Shown here one piece after another: positions 36,569 through 45,627 of a DNA stretch of 64,000 bases. The translations under genes and the position numbers were made by a program. The notes below the pieces were generated by a model. The model did no database searches and had not been told where the DNA came from. It worked only from the letters and a program-made list of their open reading frames with translations. The number at the start of each line of letters is the position of its first letter. Position 1 is the first letter of the stretch. Source of the stretch: Nitrospirota bacterium. GTDB taxonomy: Bacteria; Nitrospirota; Thermodesulfovibrionia; Thermodesulfovibrionales; UBA6898. The stretch lies in NCBI GenBank assembly GCA_016235245.1, contig JACRLO010000001.1, forward strand, positions 62,001 through 126,000, in the 5' to 3' direction.

Positions 36569-37762
36569 TCAGAATTTCCGGATATATGATCGGTAGCTCT
36601 TATAATTGCGCGAAATCTCTTCCTTGCTGTCACCACCGAATTTCTCGAGAAAAGCATTCGCAATAGTGAGGGCAACCATGGCTTCGCCCACCACAGCAGC
36701 CGCAGGCACAGCGCAGACGTCTGAACGCTCGTATGCTGCCGCAAGGGGACGTTTCGTTACAATGTCCACGGATGCAAGAGGCTTCCTCAGGGTCGGAATC
36801 GGTTTCATGGCTGCAGTCAGGGTGACTGGCATTCCGTTGGTCATCCCCCCTTCGATGCCGCCGGCATGATTTGTTTTTCTGAAAAAAGGCATTACTTCTG
36901 GGTCTGTTGATTTCCGGTAATATATTTCGTCCATCACTTCCGAACCGGGCAGTCCGCCCATGGCAAAGCCGCTGCCGATTTCAACGCCTTTTATCGCCTG
37001 AATGCTCATGAGCGCCTGTGCCAGCCGGCCATCAAGCTTCCTGTCCCACTGAATATGACTGCCTAACCCCATCGGCAGGCCTGTGGCAAAGACCGTAAAC
37101 AGGCCGCCAAGCGAATAGCCATTTTTAATGGCCTTGTCAATAGCTGCAATCATTTTGCCTGATGCGACGGTATCAGGGCATCTGACCGATGATTTTTCTG
37201 CCAGTTTGAATAGGGCCAACAGCTGTTTTTCTGTTGCACATGCCGGTTTCTTAACGCCGGCAGCTCCGATCTGAATCACGTAGCTTCCGACCGTTATGTC
37301 AAAAACCGAAAGTATTCTCTTGGCAATAGCGCCCAGTGCCACCCGCATGGCAGTTTCTCTGGCGCTCGATCGCTCCAGAATATCCCGCATATCTTTCGTA
37401 TTATATTTTACGGACCCGGCAAGATCTGCATGGCCCGGTCGAGGTTTGGTAACCGGAGGGATGGAAAGAGCATCCGTTTCGTATTCGGACATGCCCTTCT
37501 GCCAATTATCCCAGTCCTTATTGACAATCTGCAGCGCGATCGGGGCACCCAAGGTCTTGCCCCATCGTACGCCCGAAATAATTTCTCCGTGGTCCGTCTC
37601 GATCTTCATCCTGCCGCCGCGGCCATATCCGCCCTGCCGCCGCTTCAGGTCCCGGTCAATATCGTCCGAGGAGAGGGAAAATCCTGAAGGGATTCCATCA
37701 ATAATCCCTGTAAGGGCCTTCCCGTGCGACTCGCCTGATGTAAGAAATCTCAGATGCGCCAT
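36569..37762 (-). CDS. aroC: Chorismate synthase
   Basis: The 397-residue protein is AroC, which makes chorismate from EPSP with reduced FMN. It starts RFLTSGESHGKALTGIIDGIP and has RRQGGYGRGGRMKIE, RSSARETAMRVALGA and GGIEGGMTNG. These surround the FMN and substrate site. GGAGAG lies about 3 bases before the ATG. It heads the aroC-aroK-aroB group. The 163 bases between it and gspN contain no gene that I can see. Confidence 0.96.
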   Translation of the reverse strand: MAHLRFLTSGESHGKALTGIIDGIPSGFSLSSDDIDRDLKRRQGGYGRGGRMKIETDHGEIISGVRWGKTLGAPIALQIVNKDWDNWQKGMSEYETDALSIPPVTKPRPGHADLAGSVKYNTKDMRDILERSSARETAMRVALGAIAKRILSVFDITVGSYVIQIGAAGVKKPACATEKQLLALFKLAEKSSVRCPDTVASGKMIAAIDKAIKNGYSLGGLFTVFATGLPMGLGSHIQWDRKLDGRLAQALMSIQAIKGVEIGSGFAMGGLPGSEVMDEIYYRKSTDPEVMPFFRKTNHAGGIEGGMTNGMPVTLTAAMKPIPTLRKPLASVDIVTKRPLAAAYERSDVCAVPAAAVVGEAMVALTIANAFLEKFGGDSKEEISRNYKSYRSYIRKF

Positions 37763-37925
37763 GCTCTCCGTTTATACCTCTCTTTCCTGATAACGACTTT
37801 ATTCTGTCACTATGTTATTGAAATCATAAGAGTAAAGTAAATAGAAGTCTTATGTACTGTCTGGGCCCTGTATGGCAAAATATGACACGAGAAGTTTATG
37901 GGATAATGGACCGTTTTCCTCATCT

Positions 37926-38675
37926 TCATGAATTGAGTGTCATTTTATATTGCCCGGGTGAAACTTTATAGCGCTCGAGCGGCAGGAGCATAAAATCGTT
38001 CCAGTCGCTGGGGAAAAGTTCAAGCGTAAGGCTCCTCTGACCGCCGAGTATCTCGCCGGAGAGCCTTGCATATCCTTTGCCTCCCTCAAAGGCAAGAGAC
38101 CTGACCGTTATCCTGTCACCTTCAACGGACAGGGCGCCTTTGCCCTTCTCAAAAAGGTTCGGCGGCAGATCGAACCCCGACACAGAAAGCTTTTTCCAGC
38201 TGATCTGTTCAGCCTTGACTTCAATATCGGCTTTTCTGCCTGATACGGTCACTCTGCCGGAAATCGGCGCAGTGAAAGAAACCTCTGCAGGCACGATCAA
38301 CGCTGCGGTATCAAAGGGGACGTCGTGAAAGCTAGCCTCTCCTTTGACACTGCCGTCAAGGCCCGCAGACAAAACAGCCGTTATCTCTTTTGAATGTACG
38401 TCTATCCCTATACGCCCGAAAATGAGCGGCAGGAGGTGAATATCGAGTGTCGCCTCATCGAGCAGCAACAGCCTCGCGCCCTCCTTGCCGGCAAAGGATG
38501 CATTCGTGAAATGGTACCCTGTCAGAAAGTTACCGCCTGACTTGCCGGCACTCAACACCACTGCCTGCTGAGCATCGTTAAACTTCGATATGATCTGCAA
38601 AGGCGTAAGAAAAAAGAAGAACGTAAGAAAGACCGTCAGTATTACGGCGGCCAGGACAACGACGATCTTTTTCAT
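37926..38675 (-). CDS. gspN: Type II secretion system protein N
   Basis: The 249-residue protein has a single N-terminal membrane helix (about 5-27) and a periplasmic beta-rich region typical of GspN (HSKEITAVLSAGLDGSVKGE, VEGDRITVRSLAF). Its role in secretion is minor or variable among species. It is the last gene of the gsp operon and overlaps gspM by 4 bases. Identification rests on position and the weak family pattern. Confidence 0.75.
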   Translation of the reverse strand: MKKIVVVLAAVILTVFLTFFFFLTPLQIISKFNDAQQAVVLSAGKSGGNFLTGYHFTNASFAGKEGARLLLLDEATLDIHLLPLIFGRIGIDVHSKEITAVLSAGLDGSVKGEASFHDVPFDTAALIVPAEVSFTAPISGRVTVSGRKADIEVKAEQISWKKLSVSGFDLPPNLFEKGKGALSVEGDRITVRSLAFEGGKGYARLSGEILGGQRSLTLELFPSDWNDFMLLPLERYKVSPGQYKMTLNS

Positions 38676-39166
38676 GTGATGTGAGAAACCAGGAGACTGA
38701 TATTGAGCAGGGTCGGATTTTCAAAGCTGACCGCAATCGAGCACTTTTTTACCTTCACCAGCACGCCGGCGTTTAATATCCGGTATATGAAGTTAACTGA
38801 TGTATTGATGTCTACGCCCTCGATCTTAAGCTCATAATCGTCTCCTTTGAACCGGGCATCCTCTCTGTGCGTAATAAAATGTATCTTTTTCAGGTTCTTT
38901 GAAAGTCCGCATTCGGTTGCGATCTTTTCGGTCTCTGATACAAAATTTTTGTTCTTGCTCTCTTCAACCCTTGCCTTCAGGGCCTTTGTCTCTTCCGACA
39001 TGGAAATAAGTCCGGCCCTGTTGCCGCTCATCTCGGCATACACGGACTCCATCAGCGCAAGCCTTTTCAGGGCACCGTTCACCCCTGCATGAAGGAAAAG
39101 AACTGCAATAAACAGCAAGGCAAGGGCTCCGGCAGCAACAAGCAGCTTTTTCTTATCATTATTCAT
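38672..39166 (-). CDS. gspM: Type II secretion system protein M
   Basis: The 164-residue protein has a cytosolic N-terminus, one membrane helix (about 8-27), a coiled-coil stretch (ETKALKARVEESKNKNFV) and a ferredoxin-like periplasmic end. In known systems GspM binds GspL in the inner-membrane platform. It overlaps gspL by 8 bases and gspN by 4. The sequence itself is weakly conserved, so the call leans on operon order. Confidence 0.75.
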   Translation of the reverse strand: MNNDKKKLLVAAGALALLFIAVLFLHAGVNGALKRLALMESVYAEMSGNRAGLISMSEETKALKARVEESKNKNFVSETEKIATECGLSKNLKKIHFITHREDARFKGDDYELKIEGVDINTSVNFIYRILNAGVLVKVKKCSIAVSFENPTLLNISLLVSHIT

Positions 39167-40130
39167 GGATTGTCACCTCTAATGCAAACCCGGATTTACC
39201 GTCCGGCATGTTCTTCGTCTCGAGGAGCTGAACCTCGCCGAAACTTTTTTTCAGGGTGTTTCTGAATTGGTCTGCGGAAGCGTAGTCTGCAGCGTCTCCC
39301 TTAAGCAGGACCTTGTTGCCATCCATAGTGATCTCTTTCACTCTGACCCCTTCCCGCGAACTCTCCGATACCGACCTGAGGGTCCCGAGCACCTCAATCC
39401 CCTTGAAGGCCCGGTAGTTCTGCTTCAGTTCGGTCAGTTTCGACTGAACGCCGTAATACAGGTCAGACGGCATCTTCTGGTTCGGGAACAGGCTGGCGTA
39501 TACAGAAGACACTTCTTTGGTTATCCTGGATTCTTTCTTCAGAACAAGGAAATACCTGACCGAGAGTCCAGCCGTAAATACCAGCAGGACAGCTGCTGCA
39601 TACAGAAATAACGTCCGGTAAACGTTCATCGCCTTTCTCTTGTTTTTTTCTCCGGTGAGACCCGAAGGCGCAAGGTTAAGCGCTGTCTTATAGAAAAGTC
39701 CTGCATCAGCGCAATATTCAGAAAGCCTGTTGTCCCATACAGGAGAAAGTGTGGTAAGGTTCAGTCCGGCCTTTACAAATGGGGCTATATATTTTTCTGC
39801 GGCCTCCTTTTTCAAGGCAAACACAATCCCTTCGGTGCCATTTTCAGCAGTCGCGAGAGGGTAAAAATCGAACAGAAGCTCCGAAGAAGGAGACAGAAAA
39901 AGACCTTCCATCTCAAAGGGAAGAATCTCTCTTATTTTGTCGCCTTCCAGATGAGGCAGAACGCACTTGCGCATCGAGAAAGCGTCAAGGCCGATATAAA
40001 GCCTGATGTCCCTGTTCCTTTGCAGTGACGGCAGAAGATCTTCGATCTTTTCTGCCGCATCAGAGGACCGTTTCGCCTCCTCGTCATACAGGCGGAACCC
40101 GCCGTTTTCCTCATAGAGACATAAAGCCAT
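39159..40130 (-). CDS. gspL: Type II secretion system protein L
   Basis: The 323-residue protein has an actin-like cytosolic part, shorter than in Vibrio or Klebsiella (about 1-160), a membrane helix (about 172-190: FLYAAAVLLVFTAGLSVRYF) and a periplasmic ferredoxin-like domain (about 235-323). GspL recruits the GspE ATPase to the inner membrane and contacts GspM. It shares one base with gspK and overlaps gspM by 8. The short cytosolic domain is a common variant. Confidence 0.8.
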   Translation of the reverse strand: MALCLYEENGGFRLYDEEAKRSSDAAEKIEDLLPSLQRNRDIRLYIGLDAFSMRKCVLPHLEGDKIREILPFEMEGLFLSPSSELLFDFYPLATAENGTEGIVFALKKEAAEKYIAPFVKAGLNLTTLSPVWDNRLSEYCADAGLFYKTALNLAPSGLTGEKNKRKAMNVYRTLFLYAAAVLLVFTAGLSVRYFLVLKKESRITKEVSSVYASLFPNQKMPSDLYYGVQSKLTELKQNYRAFKGIEVLGTLRSVSESSREGVRVKEITMDGNKVLLKGDAADYASADQFRNTLKKSFGEVQLLETKNMPDGKSGFALEVTIHE

Positions 40131-40999
40131 TATTGTTCCCTCCAGTATTTTAGGACTGCCCTGCCCCCGCCCAGATCAAAACCGGCCTCCGCAGTCTCTA
40201 TCAAGTCATTGCGCTCTGCCTTTACGGTCACATTATAGCTGGTACTTTTCACCGTTATGAGATCTGATATATGATAGCCGATCTTTTCCATGCCAGGTAC
40301 ATTTAGCAGGTCGGCCGTCTTTATAAAGGGTTTGCTTTCCCTTACTTCAATGATTCTTCTTGCCAGCGTATCAGTCATCTCCGGGTGAAGGGACTTCAAG
40401 AGAGGCAGGTCGGCCGTATTTATATTTATCATCACCCTTTCGCTTCCGAAAACCGTAATGTAAGGCTCAACAGCCTTCAAAACATCGTCTGGAAAGATAT
40501 AGCTCAACTCCGACAAAGAAAAGAGCAACTGATTCTTGGCACGGTCCTCGCCGCCCGGCACCCTCGGAATGTTATCAGCATCGATGAAGTCCGCAAGTCT
40601 GTCGGCATACTCTTCGCTGATCTTGAGTTCCCGCAGAAGCCTTCTGAAGATATTGCAGCTGGTTTCGCTCAGAACCGGATTCCCTGAACCGAGCAGATTC
40701 ACATTGAACTTGCTGTTATTGTCTTCCAGAAAGAGCCCGACAGTCGTATCTTCAATCTTCTCTTCAAAAGAGATGACTCTCTGGTCACTGAAATTGGTCT
40801 GTGATAACAGTTCAGCAGCCTTTTCTGCCGTAAGGATATAGGCTGACTTAACCAGCAGTGACATCCTTTCAGACTCATTGAAATTATTGGCCGTATTTAC
40901 ATATCCATACACTGTCCCGGCAAAATGAATTACCGCAGCCGTAGTGACTGCCAGTATCAGCAGTACGATAACAAGGACATAGCCTTTTCTAGAGCGCAT
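40130..40999 (-). CDS. gspK: Type II secretion system minor pseudopilin K
   Basis: The 289-residue protein has a basic leader, a hydrophobic N-terminal helix (GYVLVIVLLILAVTTAAVIHF) and a large helical domain with SAM-like hairpins (IIEVRESKPFIKTADLLNVPGM). GspK caps the pseudopilus tip with GspI and GspJ. Position 5 after the Gly of the leader is not Glu, as is typical for GspK. It overlaps gspJ by 11 bases. Confidence 0.85.
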   Translation of the reverse strand: MRSRKGYVLVIVLLILAVTTAAVIHFAGTVYGYVNTANNFNESERMSLLVKSAYILTAEKAAELLSQTNFSDQRVISFEEKIEDTTVGLFLEDNNSKFNVNLLGSGNPVLSETSCNIFRRLLRELKISEEYADRLADFIDADNIPRVPGGEDRAKNQLLFSLSELSYIFPDDVLKAVEPYITVFGSERVMININTADLPLLKSLHPEMTDTLARRIIEVRESKPFIKTADLLNVPGMEKIGYHISDLITVKSTSYNVTVKAERNDLIETAEAGFDLGGGRAVLKYWREQ

Positions 41000-41579
41000 C
41001 GTTCAGCATGAGAGAGCATATCTGGGAATATGTCTCGCCCTCTTTGCCTCCTTTCAGCAGGAGTGATAACTTCACGTCTTTCGGGACCTTCTTAAGCTTT
41101 GTCGAATCATATACTTTATCGTATCCCTCATCCAGCACCTGTGCACTGAAGCCCTCAACATCTTTGAGAACGGTTATTTTTATCGGTTGTCCGCCCTTTA
41201 CTACATCCGCAACCGTCTTTAGGATATTCAGCCTGCCCTCCTTGTCTTCCACCACCTCATAACTGATCACCTTCAGCCCGTCCCTGAAAAAGCAGGTGAA
41301 GGTGAGCCGTGAAGCAGGCTTGCCGTAGAAGTCCTTCTCTTCGATCTTAATGCCCGTATAATCCGTATTTCTGGCATAGTATATACTCTCAACCTCTTTC
41401 CTGATCATGCTTAAGAGGTTAAAGGCCTGCTCCTTCTCCTGCATCTTTTCGTATACGCCTGCCGTGCCTTTTTTTACCGTAAACAGAAGCGTGTAGGCCG
41501 ACCCGATGACCACTGCGGCTATGGCAAGCGCCACGAGTATCTCGATCAGCGTGAAGCCGCTTTTATTGCCAGCCTCCAT
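40989..41579 (-). CDS. gspJ: Type II secretion system minor pseudopilin J
   Basis: The 196-residue protein has a prepilin leader and cleavage site KSG/FTLIEILVALAIA (Glu at +5), then a beta-rich head domain. GspJ is part of the pseudopilus tip complex. It is 1 base from gspI and overlaps gspK by 11 bases. The head ends with CSLMLNDAL. Confidence 0.85.
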   Translation of the reverse strand: MEAGNKSGFTLIEILVALAIAAVVIGSAYTLLFTVKKGTAGVYEKMQEKEQAFNLLSMIRKEVESIYYARNTDYTGIKIEEKDFYGKPASRLTFTCFFRDGLKVISYEVVEDKEGRLNILKTVADVVKGGQPIKITVLKDVEGFSAQVLDEGYDKVYDSTKLKKVPKDVKLSLLLKGGKEGETYSQICSLMLNDAL

Positions 41580-41580
41580 A

Positions 41581-41904
41581 TCATTTCCTCATGTAAACAA
41601 GGAGCGATGCCTCATCCCTGCCGGACCTGGCCATTGAGGTGACCTTCTTCAGGTGATATTGCGCATCTTCCGTCTTTATCTCGTATTCTATACCGTCTTT
41701 TGTGCCGGTCAGTTCTATGAGTTTTCCGGTCCTGTAAAGGTAGAGGTTTTCCTTTGCCCGAAGCACAAGCCTAAGGCTGTCTTTCTTCCTGCCAAAGACA
41801 TCGATATGATAGGAAAATGAGGTAAGCACCACCAGAAATACCCCGCTCACAATCGCAAGAGAGACCAGGACCTCGATAAGGGTGAACCCCTTCATCTTAC
41901 TCAT
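41581..41904 (-). CDS. gspI: Type II secretion system minor pseudopilin I
   Basis: From the ATG at 41904 the protein has 107 residues, with a short leader MSKMKG/FTLIEVLVSLAI and a small head domain. The ATG lies within the end of gspH (8-base overlap), with AAGGAAG upstream. The longer frame to 41940 gives an unlikely leader and deeper overlap. GspI forms the tip complex with GspJ and GspK. Confidence 0.85.
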   Translation of the reverse strand: MSKMKGFTLIEVLVSLAIVSGVFLVVLTSFSYHIDVFGRKKDSLRLVLRAKENLYLYRTGKLIELTGTKDGIEYEIKTEDAQYHLKKVTSMARSGRDEASLLVYMRK

Positions 41905-42358
41905 CGAACTTCCTTTTGCCTTCCTCAATCTCGACTTCACCAGAGAGGTTATTCAGTATGATAGACGTCTCTCTCCCATTTTTCGTGAGATAAAACGCAA
42001 TGAGTTCTTCCTGTATCGAAGGGCTGAAGGTGACGATTACCTGGCCTTCTTTTACGGTTCCTTTCGAGGGGATAAAAACCTCCCATATCTCGCCCTCGTT
42101 CATATCGATAATCCTGGGCTTATCTTTTGCCTCGCCCCTTGCACCACGTACCCTGAACTGGCGTTCTTTGAAGTCGATCGTAAAGAATATCTCTTTTTTT
42201 GTAGCAACAGCCTCATTCCTGAGCTTTCTGAGGGTCGAGGCAAGCGCAGCGTTATCGTCCTTTACCAGTCCGCCCCAGACGCTCGGGAATGATATAAAGG
42301 CAAGCGTCGTGATTATGAACAGGACAACAAGCAGTTCTAACAGGGTAAACCCTCTCAT
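41897..42358 (-). CDS. gspH: Type II secretion system minor pseudopilin H
   Basis: The 153-residue protein has a very short leader (MRG/FTLLELLVVLFII), the conserved Glu at +5 and a beta-sheet head with a charged end (EIEEGKRKFDE). GspH joins the tip to the major GspG shaft. It is 90 bases from gspG, the only sizeable gap inside the operon, and that gap shows nothing notable. Confidence 0.85.
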   Translation of the reverse strand: MRGFTLLELLVVLFIITTLAFISFPSVWGGLVKDDNAALASTLRKLRNEAVATKKEIFFTIDFKERQFRVRGARGEAKDKPRIIDMNEGEIWEVFIPSKGTVKEGQVIVTFSPSIQEELIAFYLTKNGRETSIILNNLSGEVEIEEGKRKFDE

Positions 42359-42448
42359 ACACAGTCACCTTCAGACACTGCCGGCGTTGGCTTCGCAGTC
42401 AACTCCTTAATTCCTCATATCCGGCCGTATGCGCAGCTTGAATCCGTA

Positions 42449-42943
42449 TCACTCCAACTCCCAGTTTTTTATGTCAGCGTCCTTGCCGTCTCCTCCCGGC
42501 TTTCCGTCAGAGCCATAGGAGATCATATCAAAATCGCCATGGCTTCCCGGAGACAGATACAGATAAGGGTTTCCCCAGGCATCCTTCGGTATTTTATTCT
42601 TCTCCAGGTACCCGTCATCCTTGTATTTTTTCGGTATGGGTTCTGATGCCGGCTTTGTGATGAGGGCATCGAGCCCCTGATCGGTTGTGGGATACAGGCC
42701 GTTGTCAAGTTTGTAAAGCTTCAGGGCAGTCTCAAGGTTTTTCATCTGCAGCTTTGTCTCTGCTATCTTGGCGTCGTCAGTACGACCAAGCATCTTCGGC
42801 GCCACAAGAGCGGCCAAAATACCAAGGATGAATACCACAACAAGCACCTCGATAAGCGTAAAGCCCTTCTGTCTTTGGTGGTTGGTGGTTGGTGGTTGGG
42901 GTCCGACAAAACCCGAAACGTTCTGTAAACTCTGCATCCGCAT
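42449..42943 (-). CDS. gspG: Type II secretion system major pseudopilin G
   Basis: The 164-residue protein is the main pseudopilus subunit. Its head shows the GspG features LYKLDNGLYPTTDQGLDALI, a WGNPYLYLSPG segment and SYGSDGKPGGDG, which binds calcium in this family. The prepilin leader is unusually long (27 residues before KG/FTLIEVL) and holds a PQPPTTNHQ stretch made by TTGGTGG repeats. GGAGAAG precedes the ATG. It lies 10 bases from gspF. Confidence 0.92.
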   Translation of the reverse strand: MRMQSLQNVSGFVGPQPPTTNHQRQKGFTLIEVLVVVFILGILAALVAPKMLGRTDDAKIAETKLQMKNLETALKLYKLDNGLYPTTDQGLDALITKPASEPIPKKYKDDGYLEKNKIPKDAWGNPYLYLSPGSHGDFDMISYGSDGKPGGDGKDADIKNWELE

Positions 42944-42953
42944 ATTCTTCTCC

Positions 42954-44117
42954 TTATTTAATGATCTGGTTCATCTGGAATATGGGCAGGAGAATGGATA
43001 TCACCATAAAGCCCACAACTGCACCCATCACCAGGATGATTGAAGGTTCAAGCACCCGGAGAAAGTTGTCGATCGATTTTCTGAAATCTCTTTCCGCCAT
43101 ATCCGCTATCCTTTCGAGCGGTCCTTCAAGCCCACCGGTCTTCTCGCCGGTTATCACCAGCTGAAGAAATGTCGGGGGCAGAAAAAGTGCGAGATCTGAC
43201 AGTTTTTTCCCTTCTTTGACTTCTTTCTTGATCCTGTCTATCTCTGATGCAAGGTACTCGCTGCCCGAAACGTCCCTGGAATATTCGAGCGCCTTTATTA
43301 TCGGGACCCCTCCTGCAAGAAGAAGGCTCAGGACCCTGCAGAATCTTGAGATAGAAAGGTTCCTGAATGACTTCAAGGGAGAATAAAACAGCTTTTTTGA
43401 TATCTGCATCGTCTGTTTCCGGTAATAGACCCTGCCCGAAAAAAAAGCGGCTGCTGCAGCAATGATCAGCAGATACCAGTACCCGTAGAGAAAATTGCTA
43501 AGCCCCATGAATATTCTCGTTATATAGGGCAATGGTATTTTCTGGTCCATGAATATTCCGGTCACCTTTGGAAAGACAAAGACAAAGACAAAAAATATCA
43601 GCAGCAGTGAGACCGTAACCATAAAGATAGGGTATATCAGTGCCGATCTGACCTTGTCTTTCAGTTCCTTCTCCCTCTCTAAAAAACCGGCAAGGCTCGC
43701 AAGCACAATATCCAGCCTCCCTGATTCTTCACCTGCCCTCACCATAGAGGCAGCATACTGAGGGAAGAAGTCCTTTCTGAGCTCCATGGCGCCGGAAAGG
43801 CTGAGGCCCTTCACAACATTATTGTAGACGTCCTCCATAACCTTCTTCACATTTCCCACGGTTTCTCCGGAGATTGACTGGATAGCGGCAGGCACCAGGA
43901 CGCCAGAAGATATCATTGCAGAAAGGTTAATGAAGATATCGGAAATGCTTAGACCCTTTTCGAGCCTGAAGCCTGATTTTTCATCCTTCCCGATCTCCTT
44001 TACGTAAAGGCCCTTTTTCCTGAGGTCAACAATAGCTTCATCTTCATCTCGCGAGAAGGTCTTGCCGCTTATCTCCCTGCCTTTGGTATTGTAAGCGAGA
44101 TACTTAAAATTCGGCAT
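42954..44117 (-). CDS. gspF: Type II secretion system inner-membrane protein F
   Basis: The 387-residue protein has two homologous cytosolic helical bundles and three membrane helices (about 160-180, 205-225, 360-385), with the family motifs ASMVRAGEESGRLDIVL and LVITGEKTGGLE. It sits in the platform and works with the GspE ATPase. The ATG at 44117 overlaps gspE by 14 bases and gives the typical MPNFKYLAYNTKG start; the longer frame to 44150 does not. Confidence 0.92.
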   Translation of the reverse strand: MPNFKYLAYNTKGREISGKTFSRDEDEAIVDLRKKGLYVKEIGKDEKSGFRLEKGLSISDIFINLSAMISSGVLVPAAIQSISGETVGNVKKVMEDVYNNVVKGLSLSGAMELRKDFFPQYAASMVRAGEESGRLDIVLASLAGFLEREKELKDKVRSALIYPIFMVTVSLLLIFFVFVFVFPKVTGIFMDQKIPLPYITRIFMGLSNFLYGYWYLLIIAAAAAFFSGRVYYRKQTMQISKKLFYSPLKSFRNLSISRFCRVLSLLLAGGVPIIKALEYSRDVSGSEYLASEIDRIKKEVKEGKKLSDLALFLPPTFLQLVITGEKTGGLEGPLERIADMAERDFRKSIDNFLRVLEPSIILVMGAVVGFMVISILLPIFQMNQIIK

Positions 44118-45627
44118 AATCCTGGTTTGTAACTCTGAGCACTTCTTCAAGGGTGGTGCTCCCCTTCTTTACCTTGCTGATCCCGTCATCCATAAGCGTC
44201 GCCATGCCTTTTTGGACCGCTCTCTGCTTGATGGTCCTTGCGTCCTTCTTGGCAAGGACCAGATCTTTTATCTCTTCGTCTATCGAGAGGAACTCAAAGA
44301 TTCCTGTCCTGCCCAGATAGCCTTTGCCCCTGCATTCCGGGCAGCCCTTGCCCTTGTACACGGTCTCAACATCTTTCAATGCAGGAAACCCTGACTTTTC
44401 TCCTGGACTGAGTGCCACCGGCGTTTTGCAGAAATCGCATACCTTCCTCACGAGCCTCTGAGCAAGCACTCCAGACAGTGATGACGCAACCAGGAAAGGT
44501 TCAATCTCCATATCCACCAGTCTCGTGACAGCCGAGGCCGAGTCGTTTGTATGCAGTGTAGAGAGGACCAGATGGCCGGTGAGAGAGGCCTGTATGGCGA
44601 TCTCTGCGGTCTCCCGGTCCCGAATCTCGCCCACCATTATAATATCAGGGTCCTGCCTGAGTACTGACCTGAGGCCGGCAGCGAAATTCAGGTTTATTTT
44701 CGGGTTCACCTGGATCTGTCCAACCCCTCTAATCTGATATTCCACGGGGTCTTCGATCGTGATGATATTTTTCTCCTCGCTGTATATCTTGAGCAGGCTG
44801 CCGTACAGTGTCGTTGTCTTTCCGGAACCCGTGGGGCCTGTTACAAGCAGTATGCCATTTGACCGGGAAAGCAGAGACGCAAACTGAGGCATCCTGCTTT
44901 CACCAAGTCCAAGCTCCTCAAGGCTCATTACACCCTTCATGCGGTCGAGTATCCTCAATACCGCCCTCTCACCGAAAAAAGTAGGAATAATAGAAACCCT
45001 TATGTCGATGTCCTTACCGCCTACAATAAGGCGGATACGCCCATCCTGAGGCAGCCTCTTTTCAGCGATATCCAGATTGGCAAGCACTTTGATGCGTGAG
45101 ATGAGTGCGTCCTGAATTATCTTGGGCGGCGTTATGAGCTTTTTCAGTATTCCATCTATCCTGAACCTCACCTCAAGCTCCCTCTCGTAAGGCTCAATAT
45201 GGATATCACTCGCCCTCTCTTTCACCGCTTCAAGAAAAAGGGCATTAAGCAGTTTTATAACCGGCGCCTCGTCCTTCAGTTCAAGGAGGTCTTTTGGCAG
45301 CTCGGCTGACTGCGAGAACATCTTCAGGTCTTCCCCGGAGATTTCTCCCATGACCGTTTGTGCGGACGGAATAAGGCTGTAGGCCTGGTTGAGCAGACTC
45401 AAGAGCGTCTCTTCAGGGCATAACCCGTATTCAAAACCGAGGCCGAACTTCTTTGCCATGTCGCGCAGGGCGAATCTGCCGTTGTCATCGCAGACCAGGC
45501 CGAATAATGTATTGTCTTCCTTCTTGTACACAAGGAACCGGTTGTTCCTTGAAAACTCAAAGGGGACATCCTTCAGCACGCTGACATCGATATCAGAGAT
45601 CTGAAGGGAGTTGACTTCCCGGCTCAC
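44104..45627 (-). CDS. gspE: Type II secretion system ATPase E
   Basis: The 507-residue protein drives pseudopilus assembly. It has an N-terminal domain, the Walker A GPTGSGKTTTLYGS, Asp box, Walker B (DIMVGEIRDRETAEIA) and a zinc module with two CxxC pairs (CDFC, CPEC). Secretion ATPases of this type act as hexamers on the inner membrane via GspL. The ATG overlaps gspD by 4 bases. Confidence 0.95.
   Translation of the reverse strand: MSREVNSLQISDIDVSVLKDVPFEFSRNNRFLVYKKEDNTLFGLVCDDNGRFALRDMAKKFGLGFEYGLCPEETLLSLLNQAYSLIPSAQTVMGEISGEDLKMFSQSAELPKDLLELKDEAPVIKLLNALFLEAVKERASDIHIEPYERELEVRFRIDGILKKLITPPKIIQDALISRIKVLANLDIAEKRLPQDGRIRLIVGGKDIDIRVSIIPTFFGERAVLRILDRMKGVMSLEELGLGESRMPQFASLLSRSNGILLVTGPTGSGKTTTLYGSLLKIYSEEKNIITIEDPVEYQIRGVGQIQVNPKINLNFAAGLRSVLRQDPDIIMVGEIRDRETAEIAIQASLTGHLVLSTLHTNDSASAVTRLVDMEIEPFLVASSLSGVLAQRLVRKVCDFCKTPVALSPGEKSGFPALKDVETVYKGKGCPECRGKGYLGRTGIFEFLSIDEEIKDLVLAKKDARTIKQRAVQKGMATLMDDGISKVKKGSTTLEEVLRVTNQDYAEF

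Noticed and set aside
42870-42905. Possible tandem-repeat array or CRISPR-like unit
   Set aside because: The TTGGTGG units are few, have no spacers and lie inside the gspG leader.
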